In this document: positions 46,519 through 58,157 of the stretch, in pieces | Layout of the letters: the number at the start of each line of letters is the position of its first letter | Position numbering within the stretch: the first letter of the stretch is position 1 | Source: Benincasa hispida | Lineage: Eukaryota; Streptophyta; Magnoliopsida; Cucurbitales; Cucurbitaceae | Reading direction: 5' to 3' | Assembly (NCBI RefSeq): GCF_009727055.1 | Contig: NC_052354.1 | Coordinates: 51,915,037-51,979,036, forward strand | DNA: 64,000 bases | The notes under the pieces: generated by a model | The model's input: only the letters and a program-made list of their open reading frames with translations | Told to the model about the DNA's origin: nothing | Database searches by the model: none | Made by a program: the position numbers and the translations under genes

Positions 46519-47382
46519 TATAAAATTATAGGTTATGTGTTATATTTGATATAACATATAGTATATATATAATAAAATGGTTATTAATATATATATATAA
46601 CATATACATATATATATATATACATACATATACAATATACATACATATACATAACATATACATATACATACATAACATACATACATATCATATACATATA
46701 TACATACATACATAATATAATACATACTACATAGATATATATATATTCATAACTGATATATATATATATACATACATAGATATATATATATATATACATA
46801 CATAGATATATATACATACATATATACATACATATATATATATATACATACATATATATATATATAATTTGATTTAATTTAATTAAAGGGAGGGAGTTAC
46901 AACTCCCTCCCCCTAACTTCTCTTAAGTTACGTGAGATGGGCAGAGTGTGGGGAGGGTTGGGTTATCTTCTTCCACAGAAAGTGGATCTGAGATTTTTTG
47001 GTGCTCTGAAAAACTCTCTGAAAAATTATAGAGAAGAAAAGGTTCTTCTCTTCCTTTTTTGCTCCTCTCCTCCCTCTTCCAAATCTAAGGCAGAGCCCAC
47101 AACTTCTGTCAATTCTCATCCCTAGAGAATACATGAGGCTCCATTGGTGGTGGTGTCCCAATTGGAAGATTGGTTTGGTTCGTGATCCGTTCAAGGGAAA
47201 ACGTGAAGAAAAGAAAGGTTAGTATTTTTTTCTTCCCTTCTTTTGTATAAGCATGTCGTAAGATCTTAAATTGAATGCATAATCTCTTTAATTTTAATTC
47301 TGTAATTCTGAATTTTGTGGAAAACGAACTTGGGACCAATCCCTGTATTCCGCTGCGAAAACCTTTGTTGGTTTTTCCTTCA
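46519..47382 (+). mobile_element. Copia LTR C, segment 4 of 4
   Basis: It resumes after the LINE and filler, carries the microsatellite, then the downstream half of the LTR, and ends TTTTTCCTTCA at 47,382. The segments 23,164-23,437, 25,362-25,431, 27,223-28,190 and 46,519-47,382 add up to about 2.2 kb, close to the 2.07-kb relative at 47,569-49,642. Confidence 0.75.
46555..46866. repeat. TA / CATA / TACA microsatellite array
   Basis: About 310 bp of ATATAT mixed with ACATATACAT and ATACATACAT units in Copia LTR C. Open frames on the minus strand here (Tyr/Ile/Met/Cys only) are simple-repeat artefacts. Confidence 0.93.
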
Positions 47383-47384
47383 AT

Positions 47385-47396
47385 TGGTATAAGAAT
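47385..47396 (+). other. Degenerate primer binding site after Copia LTR C
   Basis: TGGTATAAGAAT follows the LTR end by 2 bp and resembles TGGTATCAGAGC (initiator Met-tRNA). The following about 170 bp are all that remains of the internal region before the next element. Confidence 0.65.
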
Positions 47397-47568
47397 GGTC
47401 GGTTTTCAATCGCAAATTTTTTTAATTTCTGAAATTTTAATTACAGAATTGGTGGGTGCATTCTATATTATTTTTCATATGATGAATGTTTTATAGAATG
47501 TGGTTTGCAATATGGATGTTTTGGGATTGGTCTCTTAGCTTTTACAACTTTCCTTTTCAATATGATTG

Positions 47569-49642
47569 TGTAAGGGCCTGTTATTTTTGGGCATAATTGT
47601 TATAGAGTATGTAAATTTGATTCTCGAATCATTCGTGCTGTCCCCAACGAGTTTCTGGCGAAACGAAGCTCAAATCAAACGTCGATTAGAAGCAAATGGA
47701 ATCAATAAGCACTCTAATTATATTTAATTTGAATTCTAAAAGCATGCTTAAATAGAAACTTCAGAAGAGGGTTTCACAGCAACATACCTTTGATAAATTC
47801 TCCCAATTCCAAGCTATTCTTCTTGTGATTTCAGCTCCAATTCAACAGTGAACCACCAAGAGATCTTCTCTACTATTCTCAGCCTTGAATTCGAGTAGTG
47901 GAACTCCAAATTAGAGTGAATTTATGAAGGGAAAAGAGTGGGGTTTTTATCAAGAAGAAGACATTGTAGCAAGAACTTTTCCAGCTGCCAAAAACCCTCA
48001 ACACCTCTACAAATTGAAGAGGTTTTATATTTAACTCACATGTAAGCACTGAAGTTCAACAACATTGACACTTCAATCACCTGAAATTCAGTGGGCAAGA
48101 TGTGTAATTGAAGAGGAAACACCTCATACCTCACAAAAGTGGGGTGTTTCCACTTTCTATTTTCAAATTTTCATTTTCCCTTTTATTTGTTTTTAATTTC
48201 AATTAATTAAAATTAATTAAAATCAAATCAGATTCTGAAATTTGAAATAAAGTGAGAAATTAATTTAATTTTAATTAATTAAACATATTTAATTAATTAA
48301 ATAACAATTTAATAGTAAATATTAAATTAATCACATACCTAATTTAAAACATGATTCCTATTTATGTAATTAATATTTAAATATTATAAACTCTTCAATT
48401 TCGTTTAATTTCGATAAATTAAACATTGATTAATTATATCAAATATAATTGTACAAACCCTAATTTGAATTTGAACTTATTCAAATTCAAACCCTAACTT
48501 CAAATTGAACATTTCAATTTGAAATACAATTTGAACACTTCAAATTGATATCATTCCAAATTCACTCAATTTTGTTAATTCAAGGTGTTCATGTTTTACG
48601 AGCTAGTAGAGGGACCTTATGAACCTATAGATCATGAGATCCAACAATTTAAGATTAATTGGCTAAAACTCTTTAAACCAAATTAATCAGTATTCGTTAA
48701 CTATTAAGTCACACCAATATAGCTCGATAGTTGCACTCTCCTCACTGTAGATATATTTGTGTCCACTTGATTTGACCATAATCAGTAAGTCAACCCTTCA
48801 CTGGTTGTTCGTAATAACGACTAGGTCAATATGCTGTTTTTCCCCCGATATTACATCTTGCTCCTTAAGTTCCACTGATCCTCTAATGAACAATTGGTTT
48901 GTGATCCAATCATTAAACCGGATCCCTCTGGGGCCAATGAGAGGGTGGGGTCACTTGTTTAAGTCCTGGATTCAATACTTAAGAGAACAACCTTTCTTCT
49001 ATCCATAAATCAGTTAAGCGTGAATTCCTTTATTGCACCCTATGTCCCTAGCTGTCTACCCGGTCTTACCCCTAAAATGGGAGGCTTATTGAGCCGGCGT
49101 TGTTGAGCTAACCCTTACCTATGCAAATCTTATTTATGGGAATCTGATGCCCTAGTTTATTTTAGCTACCTAGGTCATCTAAGCAAAATAGTCAGTCTTA
49201 AAGAGTAAACAATGTTATAAAGTAAGAGTGACTTATTTCTTGGTCCAATCTTATGCAAACTCATTGCATAGAACACCCCTACTCCTCATGTCAATACATG
49301 AACGAATCAGAATCACTTAGTTTATAGCACCTTACAACAAATTGTAACAACTACAAAGTGGGCCACATCCAATAGTGTTATCAGAATAAGGCACCCAATC
49401 TTATTCATATACTATAGATCATTTTGACTATTTACTCGAACTTGATCCACTTTTATGTCTCCACATAACGTTCAAGTATTCATATAATAGCCATGGATCA
49501 TAATTTATTGGATTTAAACTTTATAAGTGCAATTTATAAATTCAATAACAACTTTATTAAAGTAATGTCGAATAACATCTTTATTGATAGTAGAATATAT
49601 TTAACTTTACAAACTGCGAGTTTTAGGATATACAGCCCAACA
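47569..49642 (-). mobile_element. Copia LTR D (minus strand, about 2.07 kb)
   Basis: Read on the minus strand it starts TGTTGGGCTGTATATCC at 49,642 and ends ...GGCCCTTACA at 47,569. Its words match LTRs B and C, for example ACAATTTGTTGTAAGGTGCT and GGACACAAATATATCTACAG. A polypurine tract (AAGTGGGAGTAT) adjoins at 49,643-49,655. Confidence 0.8.
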
Positions 49643-49757
49643 ATACTCCCACTTGGACTAAAACTCTAGTGGATAAATACAAATATATATAATGTTGAGT
49701 ACAATGAGAGAATAAAAAGTATAAAATACAATAAACTAGGGCACCAGATACTCATAA

Positions 49758-49990
49758 ATTCTCCCATTTGCCCTAGTTATAAGTATCTCGTAGACCTAGT
49801 CCTACTAGGTGACCCTCGAACACTTTAACCAATAGGGCCTTTGTAAATGGATCAGCTAAGTTGTCTTGTGATGCTATCTACGTGATGATCACGTCTCCTC
49901 TGTTTACAATTTCTCCGATGAGATGGTACTTCCACTCGTTATGCTTTCCACGTTTATGGCTTCGAGGTTCCTTTTGAAGGAACTCTTATA
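49758..49990 (-). pseudogene. Copia RNase H C-terminal remnant of element D
   Basis: The minus strand reads EPRSHKRGKHNEWKYHLIGE, then IVNRGDVIIT, a stop, and NLADPFTKALLVKVFEGHL. These are the last motifs of Copia RNase H, equal in order to 16,460-16,626 of element B. It is followed on its own strand by the polypurine tract and LTR D. Upstream pol sequence is missing: the element is truncated near 49,990 by another LTR. Confidence 0.82.
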
Positions 49991-49999
49991 TAGGAGTAC

Positions 50000-51300
50000 C
50001 TATGAGCGGAAGTGGATCTTTTCGATTTCATCGTGATAGAATTTCCACACACAGATTCTAACATACAGATATGCATTGAAAACACTAATTATTGGCATAC
50101 TTTAAAAGATAAATACAAAAAACCGAGAGAACATACTAGTTGAAGACTGTCTTCATAAGAACACAGTCCAACGTGAGCGAACTTCTCTCACTCTTTTTGG
50201 TTCGGCAAGTAATCGCCTAGCACCACCACGATCGTTTACACGATCAGTAGTGCACGAACAACAACTAATGGGGACGACACCACCACTCGAAGCCCTCAGT
50301 ATTCTCGGAGTGAGAATCCAAAGGGTGGACTTTAATGGAATTGTTAGAGTGGAGGAGGAAAAAATGATCATGTACTACGAACAAGAAAATGGGAGAAAAG
50401 GGAGACTATTGTATAGTCGGGTACTTGGTCGTTTAGGTCGGGGTACATGATCGTGTAGTAAATGCTAAGCGATCTTCTATCAAAAGGTAAGCGATTGTTT
50501 AGTTATGCGGGTGTGCTATCGTTTAGTTACGCGGGCAATATCGTATATGCTTTCAACACTAAGCGATTAAAGGCTTTCACACCTTGAGCAAATTTTTCGT
50601 CTCTTTTTCAAAATGTGAAAATTTTCATTTTATTCTTCAATTCCAAGAAGTGAATCGAACTTCCCATTTTCGCACGAATTCGGAGAAAAACTCAGCCAAT
50701 TATCTCATAACTGTCTAATTAATTAAATAATGAATATAATTATATTTTATTCTTAACATATAGTTTGATATCATATATCAACTATAATGTTTTCTCCTCT
50801 ACTTGATATAAATCATTTATATCTAATTTCCTCCAAAATAATGCATCTTATACATTTAGTCAATCATATCATATATAATTAACCAATTCAATTATATCAT
50901 ATATAATCGAACTTCCTTTTGTCAATTTGAACATTTCAAACTGACCCAAAAACTGATTCTCAACTTGTATCCAAGCTATCAAGGGGACCTTATGGACCTA
51001 TGGCTCGAAGCTCCAATGGTACGTCAATAGCTGACTAAACTCTTTAGCCACGAGATCCACCATCCGTTAACTGCCAAACACTCCACTAAAGACCAATAGC
51101 TGAACTCTTCTTACCACAGATATATTTCTGTGTCCATTGGATATAACCAATCATGAGCACGATAACCCTTCACAGATGCTCGTAAGTACAACTGGGCCAG
51201 TTTATCGTTTTGCCCCTGTAGTTACATCTCACTCTTTAAGTATCACTGATCCCTCTAATGAACAATACAACATAGTCCAATGATACACAAATAATTGAGT
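50000..51300 (-). mobile_element. Copia LTR E fragment (minus strand)
   Basis: Reverse-complement words of the long-LTR Copia family are present: GTCCATTGGATATAACCAAT, CGTTTTGCCCCTGTAGTTAC and TCAAGGGGACCTTATGGACC. 50,400-50,570 has repeated GCGAT/TCGTTTAG words (for example AAGCGATTGTTTAGTTATGC, ATCGTTTAGTTACGCGGG). The fragment ends near 51,300, where an Athila-like LTR begins. Exact borders are unclear. Confidence 0.65.
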
Positions 51301-51334
51301 ATTTAAGCTACGAGCAAGGTTCAAGTCTATGTTC

Positions 51335-52719
51335 CCGTTATCAGTTACATAAACTTGTTAATGCTTACAAATATGTCTTTATTTTCTTTATGCGATACTA
51401 CTTCTAGATATGCGTTAATAATGAATGTTCTTGTAGTATGTTGTGCGTTGTCACAAGTTTCCTTACGTTGGAACCAAGTATAATTCCACCGCAAATTTCT
51501 CGGTGTGATCCGAGGTCGAACACAGGGACTATTTGAGATTATTGCGTTATGTTTATGATACATGCGACCAAGGGTTTTTCAATTTATAAAAGAGTTGTGT
51601 ACAAGTATTTAAATATGCGATAAAATAAAATTAAGCGGTAAAAATGCGATAATAAAGTAAATTGCAATAAAATAAACCTAAGCTATGATGATACAAGATA
51701 CAGGTTTCATGATACAAGATACCGAGATTGAGGCTGACTGTGAAGATTATACAAAGATTGTGTTATGCGGTGGCAAGTCTTATGTGCGGAGCAGAAAGAG
51801 AAAGGATGATTCATATAAATAGCGCAAGTTCCTTAATTGTGTTAAAGGTATAAGTACGGTTCCGCTTTTCCCTTGGCGTACACCTCTCGGTGATCGGCCG
51901 CGTTCCCACATCTCTATGGTGAAACAGGGACGAACGTAATGAACGCAAGGTTGCTTCCATTCTCTGGAAGTACTACTCACTTTAGTTAACACATTCTTCT
52001 AACCTTCTCTCAACAAATCAGAATGGCATCTTCACTTCTGCTCTCACAGGTGAAGATGTCGTCTAGCATGCCTTAACTAAACGCATTTATCTCTTTATTA
52101 CAGATTAAGTTACTCATTTAATCCATATTAATTACCAAGGGATTAAGAAAACTTCATGGAGAAAATGATTAATGGAGGAATGGAAATAGACAGAAAAGTG
52201 GAAATGGAAATGATCAAGAAATTCAATAACACTATTTAACGTCTGATACATGATTTGTGGAATGAAGAGATTAAGAAGATGAAATATAGTTGATGAATAG
52301 AGTTAGAAACGAATAAAAATAAACGCCAATGTCTTGACGCCAATCTGGATGGAGATTTACTTGTCGGCGTGGATGGATCGTGCGGAAGGATGAGCTTCCC
52401 TCTTCGGCTTGCTCAACCGGTAGCAGGGATCTAATCACAGAGCTTCTCGACGGGGATCTGGCGAAATCACATTGAGATTCACCTCTCGGCATTGTCTCTT
52501 TTCTTCCCGGATTTCTTCCGATCAATACTTAGCTCAACCTCTCTCTCAATAATTTAGCATCAATTAGCCTTCGTATCAAGTATATTTTATCTGAATTATA
52601 TGGGGGTATTTATAGGTGAAAAGCTTTGACTCTTGGCTTAACGCCCCACTTATTGTTATGGAAATTCCGAAGATGGAGGAATAAATATTCCTTTTGTTAT
52701 GCAATCAGACCGTGCGATG
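51335..52719 (-). mobile_element. Athila-like LTR 4 (minus strand, U3 end missing)
   Basis: It matches solo LTR 58,780-60,613 over most of its length: GCGATACTACTTCTAGATAT, GATCCGAGGTCGAACACAGG and CTTCGGCTTGCTCAACCGGTAG. The TATA region TATTTATAGGTGAAAAGCTT is near 52,608. It breaks off at about 52,719, in U3, where the gag-only Gypsy begins. It may be the 3' LTR of the minus-strand Athila-like element to the right, or an independent copy. Confidence 0.75.
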
Positions 52720-53878
52720 CATCACGCATCACGCCCAGCGCACGCCCAACGCAACGCACACCCAGGTGCGTCAGTCCCCTGTGTGGCATAGCACGCCCAC
52801 CCTGCCTACTGCCCAACACCCAGCTGCCTACCACGGTCCAAATAACCTCTAAAGAGGTGAATTTTGGGATTTCGGCTAAAATTGAGTAGGGTAAGCTAGT
52901 ATTTTCATTATATAATAGTATTTTGGCTAGTTTGACATTATTTATTGATATAAACAATATTAATTGAGGAATTTCCATTGATAAGGAGGAATTCTCATAA
53001 AAGTATTCTCAAGGTGATTTTAGTGGAAAAACTTGCTAACAGTGAGTGTTTACTTAGTTTTATGCATTGATATGTGGATAAATGCATATGTAAGTGCCAA
53101 ATGCATGCTTATGATGTTATGTTGTTGCCATGATATTGTTTGTGAAATTGCTATGGGAACTGAGATTATACCCAGATTACATAAGTTAGCATGCTTAATA
53201 AAAGGTGCTTGGCGGGAAAATATAGTCGGCCTCAGTCGGCGGGAAATAATAGTTAGTGATGACCGGCGGGAAATATAGTCAAGTACCTAAGCATGATTAG
53301 CGGGAAAAGAATTGTCGATGTTCACATTGGCGGGAGAAGTGGGTTATAGGAAAGTTTCCATAAAAAGTTGTTGTGATTGATAATGTGTCCATGATATGAG
53401 CATGCCACGTATAGCATGGAATTGGAGGATGATAATTGAATGACTGTACACATGATCATGCATAGATTATACTGAAATTGTGATTATGTGATTGTTTTCC
53501 TAAAAATATGTTTTGCAAAGTGATTATTATTCTAAAAGAACCACTCACTGGGCTTAGTAGCTCACACTCTTCTAAATGTTTTACTATATCCCCCCTCCCC
53601 CCCAGGTAGCAAAGCAGAGCGTTCAGGAAGGAGTTTACTAACCACCAACATACCAGGACTTGGTAAATTCTTAGGGCACGACTCGGATCATGTAATAAAG
53701 AATATAGGATATTGAACTATGTGTATGAAAGTTAGATAGAGTATTGTAAACATGTTGAAATCTTTAATAGATAAGGGGGAAAAATTAAATTGAAATATTG
53801 TCTTGGAATACTACTGGTGTACCCTCACGCTCCCTTCCAGGTCTTGGGGGCTAAAGTTAGGGAGGGGGTGTGACAACT

Positions 53879-53890
53879 TGGTATCAGAGC
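53879..53890 (+). other. Primer binding site (initiator Met-tRNA type)
   Basis: TGGTATCAGAGC lies 3 bp after the LTR end TGTGACA, the usual arrangement in plant chromovirus-type Gypsy elements. Confidence 0.88.
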
Positions 53891-54082
53891 AAAGGTTTAC
53901 GTAAAACCTGGGAAAAAGTTGAGTCTAGCATAAGTATAAATAGAATCTAGGAAAAATAAAGGAAAAAGGGATAGGTTAAAGCCAAAGTGGCATCAGGAAA
54001 AGGCTTACCTAAGATAGGAAAGCTAGATAATATTAGAAACTAGGTTAGTAAGTAATAACCTGAATAATGTCCATTGTAGGAA

Positions 54083-55860
54083 ATGAATCCGAGCAGACAA
54101 GACTGGTGGTGGAATGACTCCGGAACGCGAACTGGAGACCACGGTGCTAACCCAGGGGAAAACCTTGGAAGATCTGAGAATAGTGTAAAAAATAATACTG
54201 AATATCCTATTACCTTGAACAATGCAAACTTGGTGGAATCCTGAACTAACATGGGATGTTCACAGTGAGGTAAAAATCATAGCGATCTGTGTTTGCAAGG
54301 GACCGAAATTTGCTATGGGTGTGGCAAGGTTGGCCATATCTGCAAAAATTGTTATACCTTTTAGAGAAAAACAAGAGAGATTCAGGAAAAATATCAACGA
54401 GAACTGGCTGGAGGTTCAAGTTCAGGAAGTAACAACATACTGCCTGAACTGACGGTGGACCAAGAATGGGCGCGTGTAGGAAAGAAGGATATTCCTCGAT
54501 GTATCGTGATCGAATTTGAGGAACAACCCACTTATGACTCTAACGACGCAGAATCCTACAAATTTTGTATTTTCTATAAGGAAATAGGACATGTTCAAGA
54601 GAGGTATGTATGGAGGAACGAGAGGATGCACCTTAACTTTGAAAACTTACGACTATCGGGGAATGAGTAAACAAATAACTATGTAGATTGGAAGAAACTA
54701 CTAATGTAAATAGCAACAATGTTCATAAATAAAGAGTATGTTGATAACATATGTCTAATTTATATGTGAATGATTGTAGACAAAATGCTAAGAAGTGGAA
54801 AACATAGAACGAGGCAACCCTCTGGAAACGAAAGTGAAAGTGCCTCAAGCTATCCAAGAAAAAAATCCAGGGAGGAAGAACAAATGGATAAATTCACCCA
54901 AAAACTCCAAGCAAGCTTAGAAAATATACAACCTGATCCCGAGAAGAAATATGGGATAGAACAATTAAATGCATTGGGAGCCACAAACTTCGAAGGAACA
55001 AAGGATCCTGCAGATGCAGAAGCGTGGATGAATCAAATAGAAAAATGTTTCGAGGTGATGAGATGTCCTGAAAACCGTAAGGTAAGTCTTGCCACATTCT
55101 TACTGTAAAAACAAGCAGAAGATTGGTGGAAGCTACTAAAGAATAGGAGGGGCGATCAAGAAGAAATATGTTGGGAGGAATTTCGAAAAGCATTTTTCGA
55201 AAGATTCCATCCCCGATCATTCAGGGATATGAAACAAGATGAGTTCCTACAGCTCATGCAAGGAAACATGACTGTAGCAGAATATGAATTAAAGTATACA
55301 AAATTATCCAAGTATGCTTTAAACATAATGGTGGATGAAAAGGAATGTTGTTAGAGGTTTGAAACAGGATTAAAACAAGAGATTCAAACTCCTGTTATAG
55401 CAACCGCGGAATAGGGAGAATTTACAAAGCTAATAGAAGCCACGATGGGAGTAGAAAGAAGTTTAACAGCGGAAGAAGTAAAACCAGAAAGAGACTCATC
55501 AATGAGTCGGTGGCGGAGGGAAGAACCAAGAAATTTTACCCCTAGGGTAGAAAGTAGAAGTGGATGGAAAAGAAGAGGAGTTACCAACACTGAAGCAGAC
55601 CCTGAACGGGAGAGTCAAATAAAGGAGTCAATGATGAGCGTTAACTAAAGACCAAGATGCCCGATCTATAATAAATATCACTGGGGAAGATGTTAGGAAC
55701 AAACCCAAGAACGGTCGCACACGTGTTTTAAGTGTGGCAGACCATGACACTTTAAACGAGAATGTTCTCAGTTGATGGATACTGGAAATGTACAATCACC
55801 AAACAACCCAGGAGGAAGATCAACGATAGTTGAAGGAGGACGAACTGTAGGAGGGAGAAA
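54083..55860 (+). pseudogene. Gypsy gag polyprotein (capsid and zinc knuckles), broken
   Basis: An N-terminal piece starts MNPSRQDWWWNDSG at 54,083. A CCHC knuckle ICYGCGKVGHICKNC lies near 54,310-54,353. The capsid-like gag begins near 54,770 and has IEQLNALGATNFEGTKDPAD and AEAWMNQIEKCFEVMRCPEN, the retrotransposon-gag signature. After stops it continues with ICWEEFRKAFFERFHPRSFRD and MTVAEYELKYTKLSKYA. A second knuckle CFKCGRP then HFKREC (stop between) is near 55,718-55,770. The frame is broken by stops at 55,106, 55,351 and 55,411 and others. A knuckle before as well as after the capsid is odd and may mean two gag fragments were joined. Confidence 0.8.
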
Positions 55861-56289
55861 AGAGGAAACATGAAAAATGATTTTGGTGTAATAAAACTGT
55901 ATGAGGATAGGGAAGACAATATGTCGGTGGTGGAAAAAGGGAAAGAGAAAATTTAGAAGACTAGAATAGAAAGTTATGGTGTAATAAAACTGTATGAGGT
56001 AAATTATAAATAAAAGTTCTGTTGTAAATTAAGTTTCATTTAATTTCAAGGACGAAATTATTTTAAGGGGGTGGTAAATGTAAGACCCTAACACTAAATC
56101 TAAAGTGGGAGGTTAAATAGAAAAAATCCTAAGTAAGGATAGTGGGGCAAAGGGAGAAAAACATAAAAAATTATTCAAAAAGGTAGCCAAAAGTCTATGC
56201 CTATGAAGGGCTTAAAACATGTTGGACACAAGAAGGCATGGAGGATGGAAGCAAGAAAACTTGAAAAATGGCTAAGGGTTGCATACAAC

Positions 56290-56880
56290 CAACGAAAAGG
56301 CATACATAAACCATGCGGACACGGGCATGAAGCATGTGTCGAGTGAGCATGCTAGGCACATAGGCCATGCATTGAAGCCAAGCGCACAGGCCATGTGCCA
56401 AGCACGCAGCCATGCGTCGAGGACAAGCGCACAGGCTGTGCGTCAAAGCGCGCAACCCATGCATCGATAGTGTATGCCGAGCGCGCAGCCCATGCGTCGA
56501 TTGTGTTTGTCGAACGTGTAGCTCATGCGTCAATGGTGTATATCAAGCGTCCTGCCTATGCGTCGAACGGGAAGCGGGCAAGCCATCCTATGTGTTGAAG
56601 AGCTGCCGAGTCTACCAAGCAGCCATGCATCGATGCGCTATGCCAAGCACACGCCCATGCGGCAAGACACGCCCACGTGGCCGAGAGTGCCTATGTAGCC
56701 AAGCATGCCTATGGGGCCAAGCGCGCAAGCGCCTAGACAGCACACCATGCATCGATGGTCAGCACCATGCATCCATCTTAGTAGGCCGAGCAAGCACACC
56801 TAGCAAGCCATGCGTTGAGGGTGAGCAGCCACCCTATGCGTTGGTGATGGCCAACTCATGCGTTGGCTAAGTGGGACTTT
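56290..56880 (+). repeat. CpG-rich minisatellite in the gag-only element's LTR
   Basis: Units of about 36 bp around the core CCCATGCGTCGA with GCGCGCAG or GCACACAGG words are repeated many times, most clearly at 56,400-56,570. Related words appear at 52,725-52,840 and 57,420-57,550. Open frames through it are repeat artefacts (AAHASIV-type repeats). Confidence 0.75.
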
Positions 56881-57265
56881 GATGAAGGAAGGGTGAGTTG
56901 CTATGCATTAAGGATAAAGGGTAAGGCTAATTAATGGAGAACTTCAAGGGAGCATGCCAATGGTATACGAGCATAAGTCTTAAACAATTTAAGTAGAGAA
57001 ATATGTGAAGTATTTAAGTAATTTAAGTAGAAAAAGGAGGATCACACAAAATTCTAGTAGGAGGTGGACAAAGGAGATTTCATGCAATTGAAGTCTTATC
57101 ACCTCAAGCAGGAGGTGGGTGAAGGAGATTTCATGCAAAAAAGGAGATTTTGGCTGGCAAGCTGAAATGAGAACTCAAGGCTAGGCTGGATAGGCTGAGT
57201 GTTGGCAGCTCCAAAGTGAGATAAATGGGAGTTGAGTTATCACCATGGGGTGAGTTTGAAATGGC

Positions 57266-57274
57266 TATAAATAG
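57266..57274 (+). promoter_or_regulatory. TATA box in the LTR of the gag-only element
   Basis: TATAAATAG sits about 1.2 kb into the LTR half and is followed by a leader-like stretch. It marks the probable U3/R border. Confidence 0.6.
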
Positions 57275-57560
57275 AGGGGTTGGGAAGGAGGAATTTATTC
57301 ATACCATCACTTAAATTGTGTGTTGAGAGCATATTTAGAGATTTACGTTTGAGTTATTAGGCTGCCAAGTTGATTGGAGATCAAAAGAAACAAAGGTTGC
57401 GTTGGTGAAGCATTGAGTCAGCCGGACGCACAGCCAACCCACACTCTGCACGCACGCAGCGCTACTTCCGTCCGTCCGTCCGCGCGGGCCTCGCTCGACA
57501 CATCCCGAACGCTAGCCCAGTGCAGCTGTCTTCCCCATGCGACGCATCACGCGCAGTGTA

Positions 57561-58150
57561 CACCCAAATAAAAATTAACACCGCGCTTCTATTAACGCAA
57601 ATACATTTTTGCTAAGGATGGGCAACAATGCATGCACTCCCACAACACACCCTTTAATTCGACATATTTCTGGAGGATCGGGCGCACGGTATTTCTACCA
57701 GCGCATCACTACCTCAACATAGTGCCTTTTCACTAAGGACGGGTAAAGAATACATACGCACGCAACACACCCCTCAACGCAATGCATTTGGGTGTAATGT
57801 TTGTTGACACACAGTGCACCCATCATCGCGTTTCATACCACTTTTTATTTTTTTCTTTTTAAATCATAAAAAATGCAAGTCGAAAAGACTTTGTGGTGTC
57901 TAATGTTTCATCCAATCATTCACAAAAATTAAAGAACGACGCTACTAATACATACAAATTAAAGGAATTAAACATGACATGACAAATTAAATTGACGAGA
58001 ATTACAGAAAACATTAAAGGCTACTTCTAAAAAGAAGTAAATAGCGTACTTTAGAAAGCAGTAAAAGAAAACTGTAAAGAAAGCAAGTAAATATAGATAG
58101 GGATGCTGATTGAAAGAAGTGCTCAGAATTACCGCAATCGCTTCCCCCGC
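57561..58150 (-). other. 3' non-coding part of the minus-strand Athila-like element
   Basis: It has repeated phrases CTAAGGATGGGCAACAATGC and CTAAGGACGGGTAAAGAATA, and C/A-rich words like CGCAACACACCCCTCAACGC. No ORF continues from integrase into it. The polypurine tract and LTR expected further left are missing or replaced by the gag-only element. Confidence 0.5.
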
Positions 58151-58157
58151 AAGCGAT

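Larger units (their letters stand above)
52720..57560 (+). mobile_element. Non-autonomous gag-only Ty3/Gypsy element with split LTR halves
   Basis: Order: LTR 3' half (52,720-53,875, ending GGGGGTGTGACA), PBS (53,879-53,890), gag with knuckles (54,083-55,850), short spacer, polypurine AAGGGGGTGG (56,065-56,074), LTR 5' half (56,079-57,560, starting TGTAAGACCC). No protease, RT, RNase H or integrase is present. The two LTR halves overlap by at most a few tens of bp. Confidence 0.75.

Noticed and set aside
46540..46853. Minus-strand frames made of Tyr, Ile, Met, Val and Cys
   Set aside because: Pure microsatellite translation.
56201..56870. Open frames through the CpG-rich repeats, both strands
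   Set aside because: They follow the 36-bp repeat unit in several frames at once, have no known domain, and lie in an LTR.
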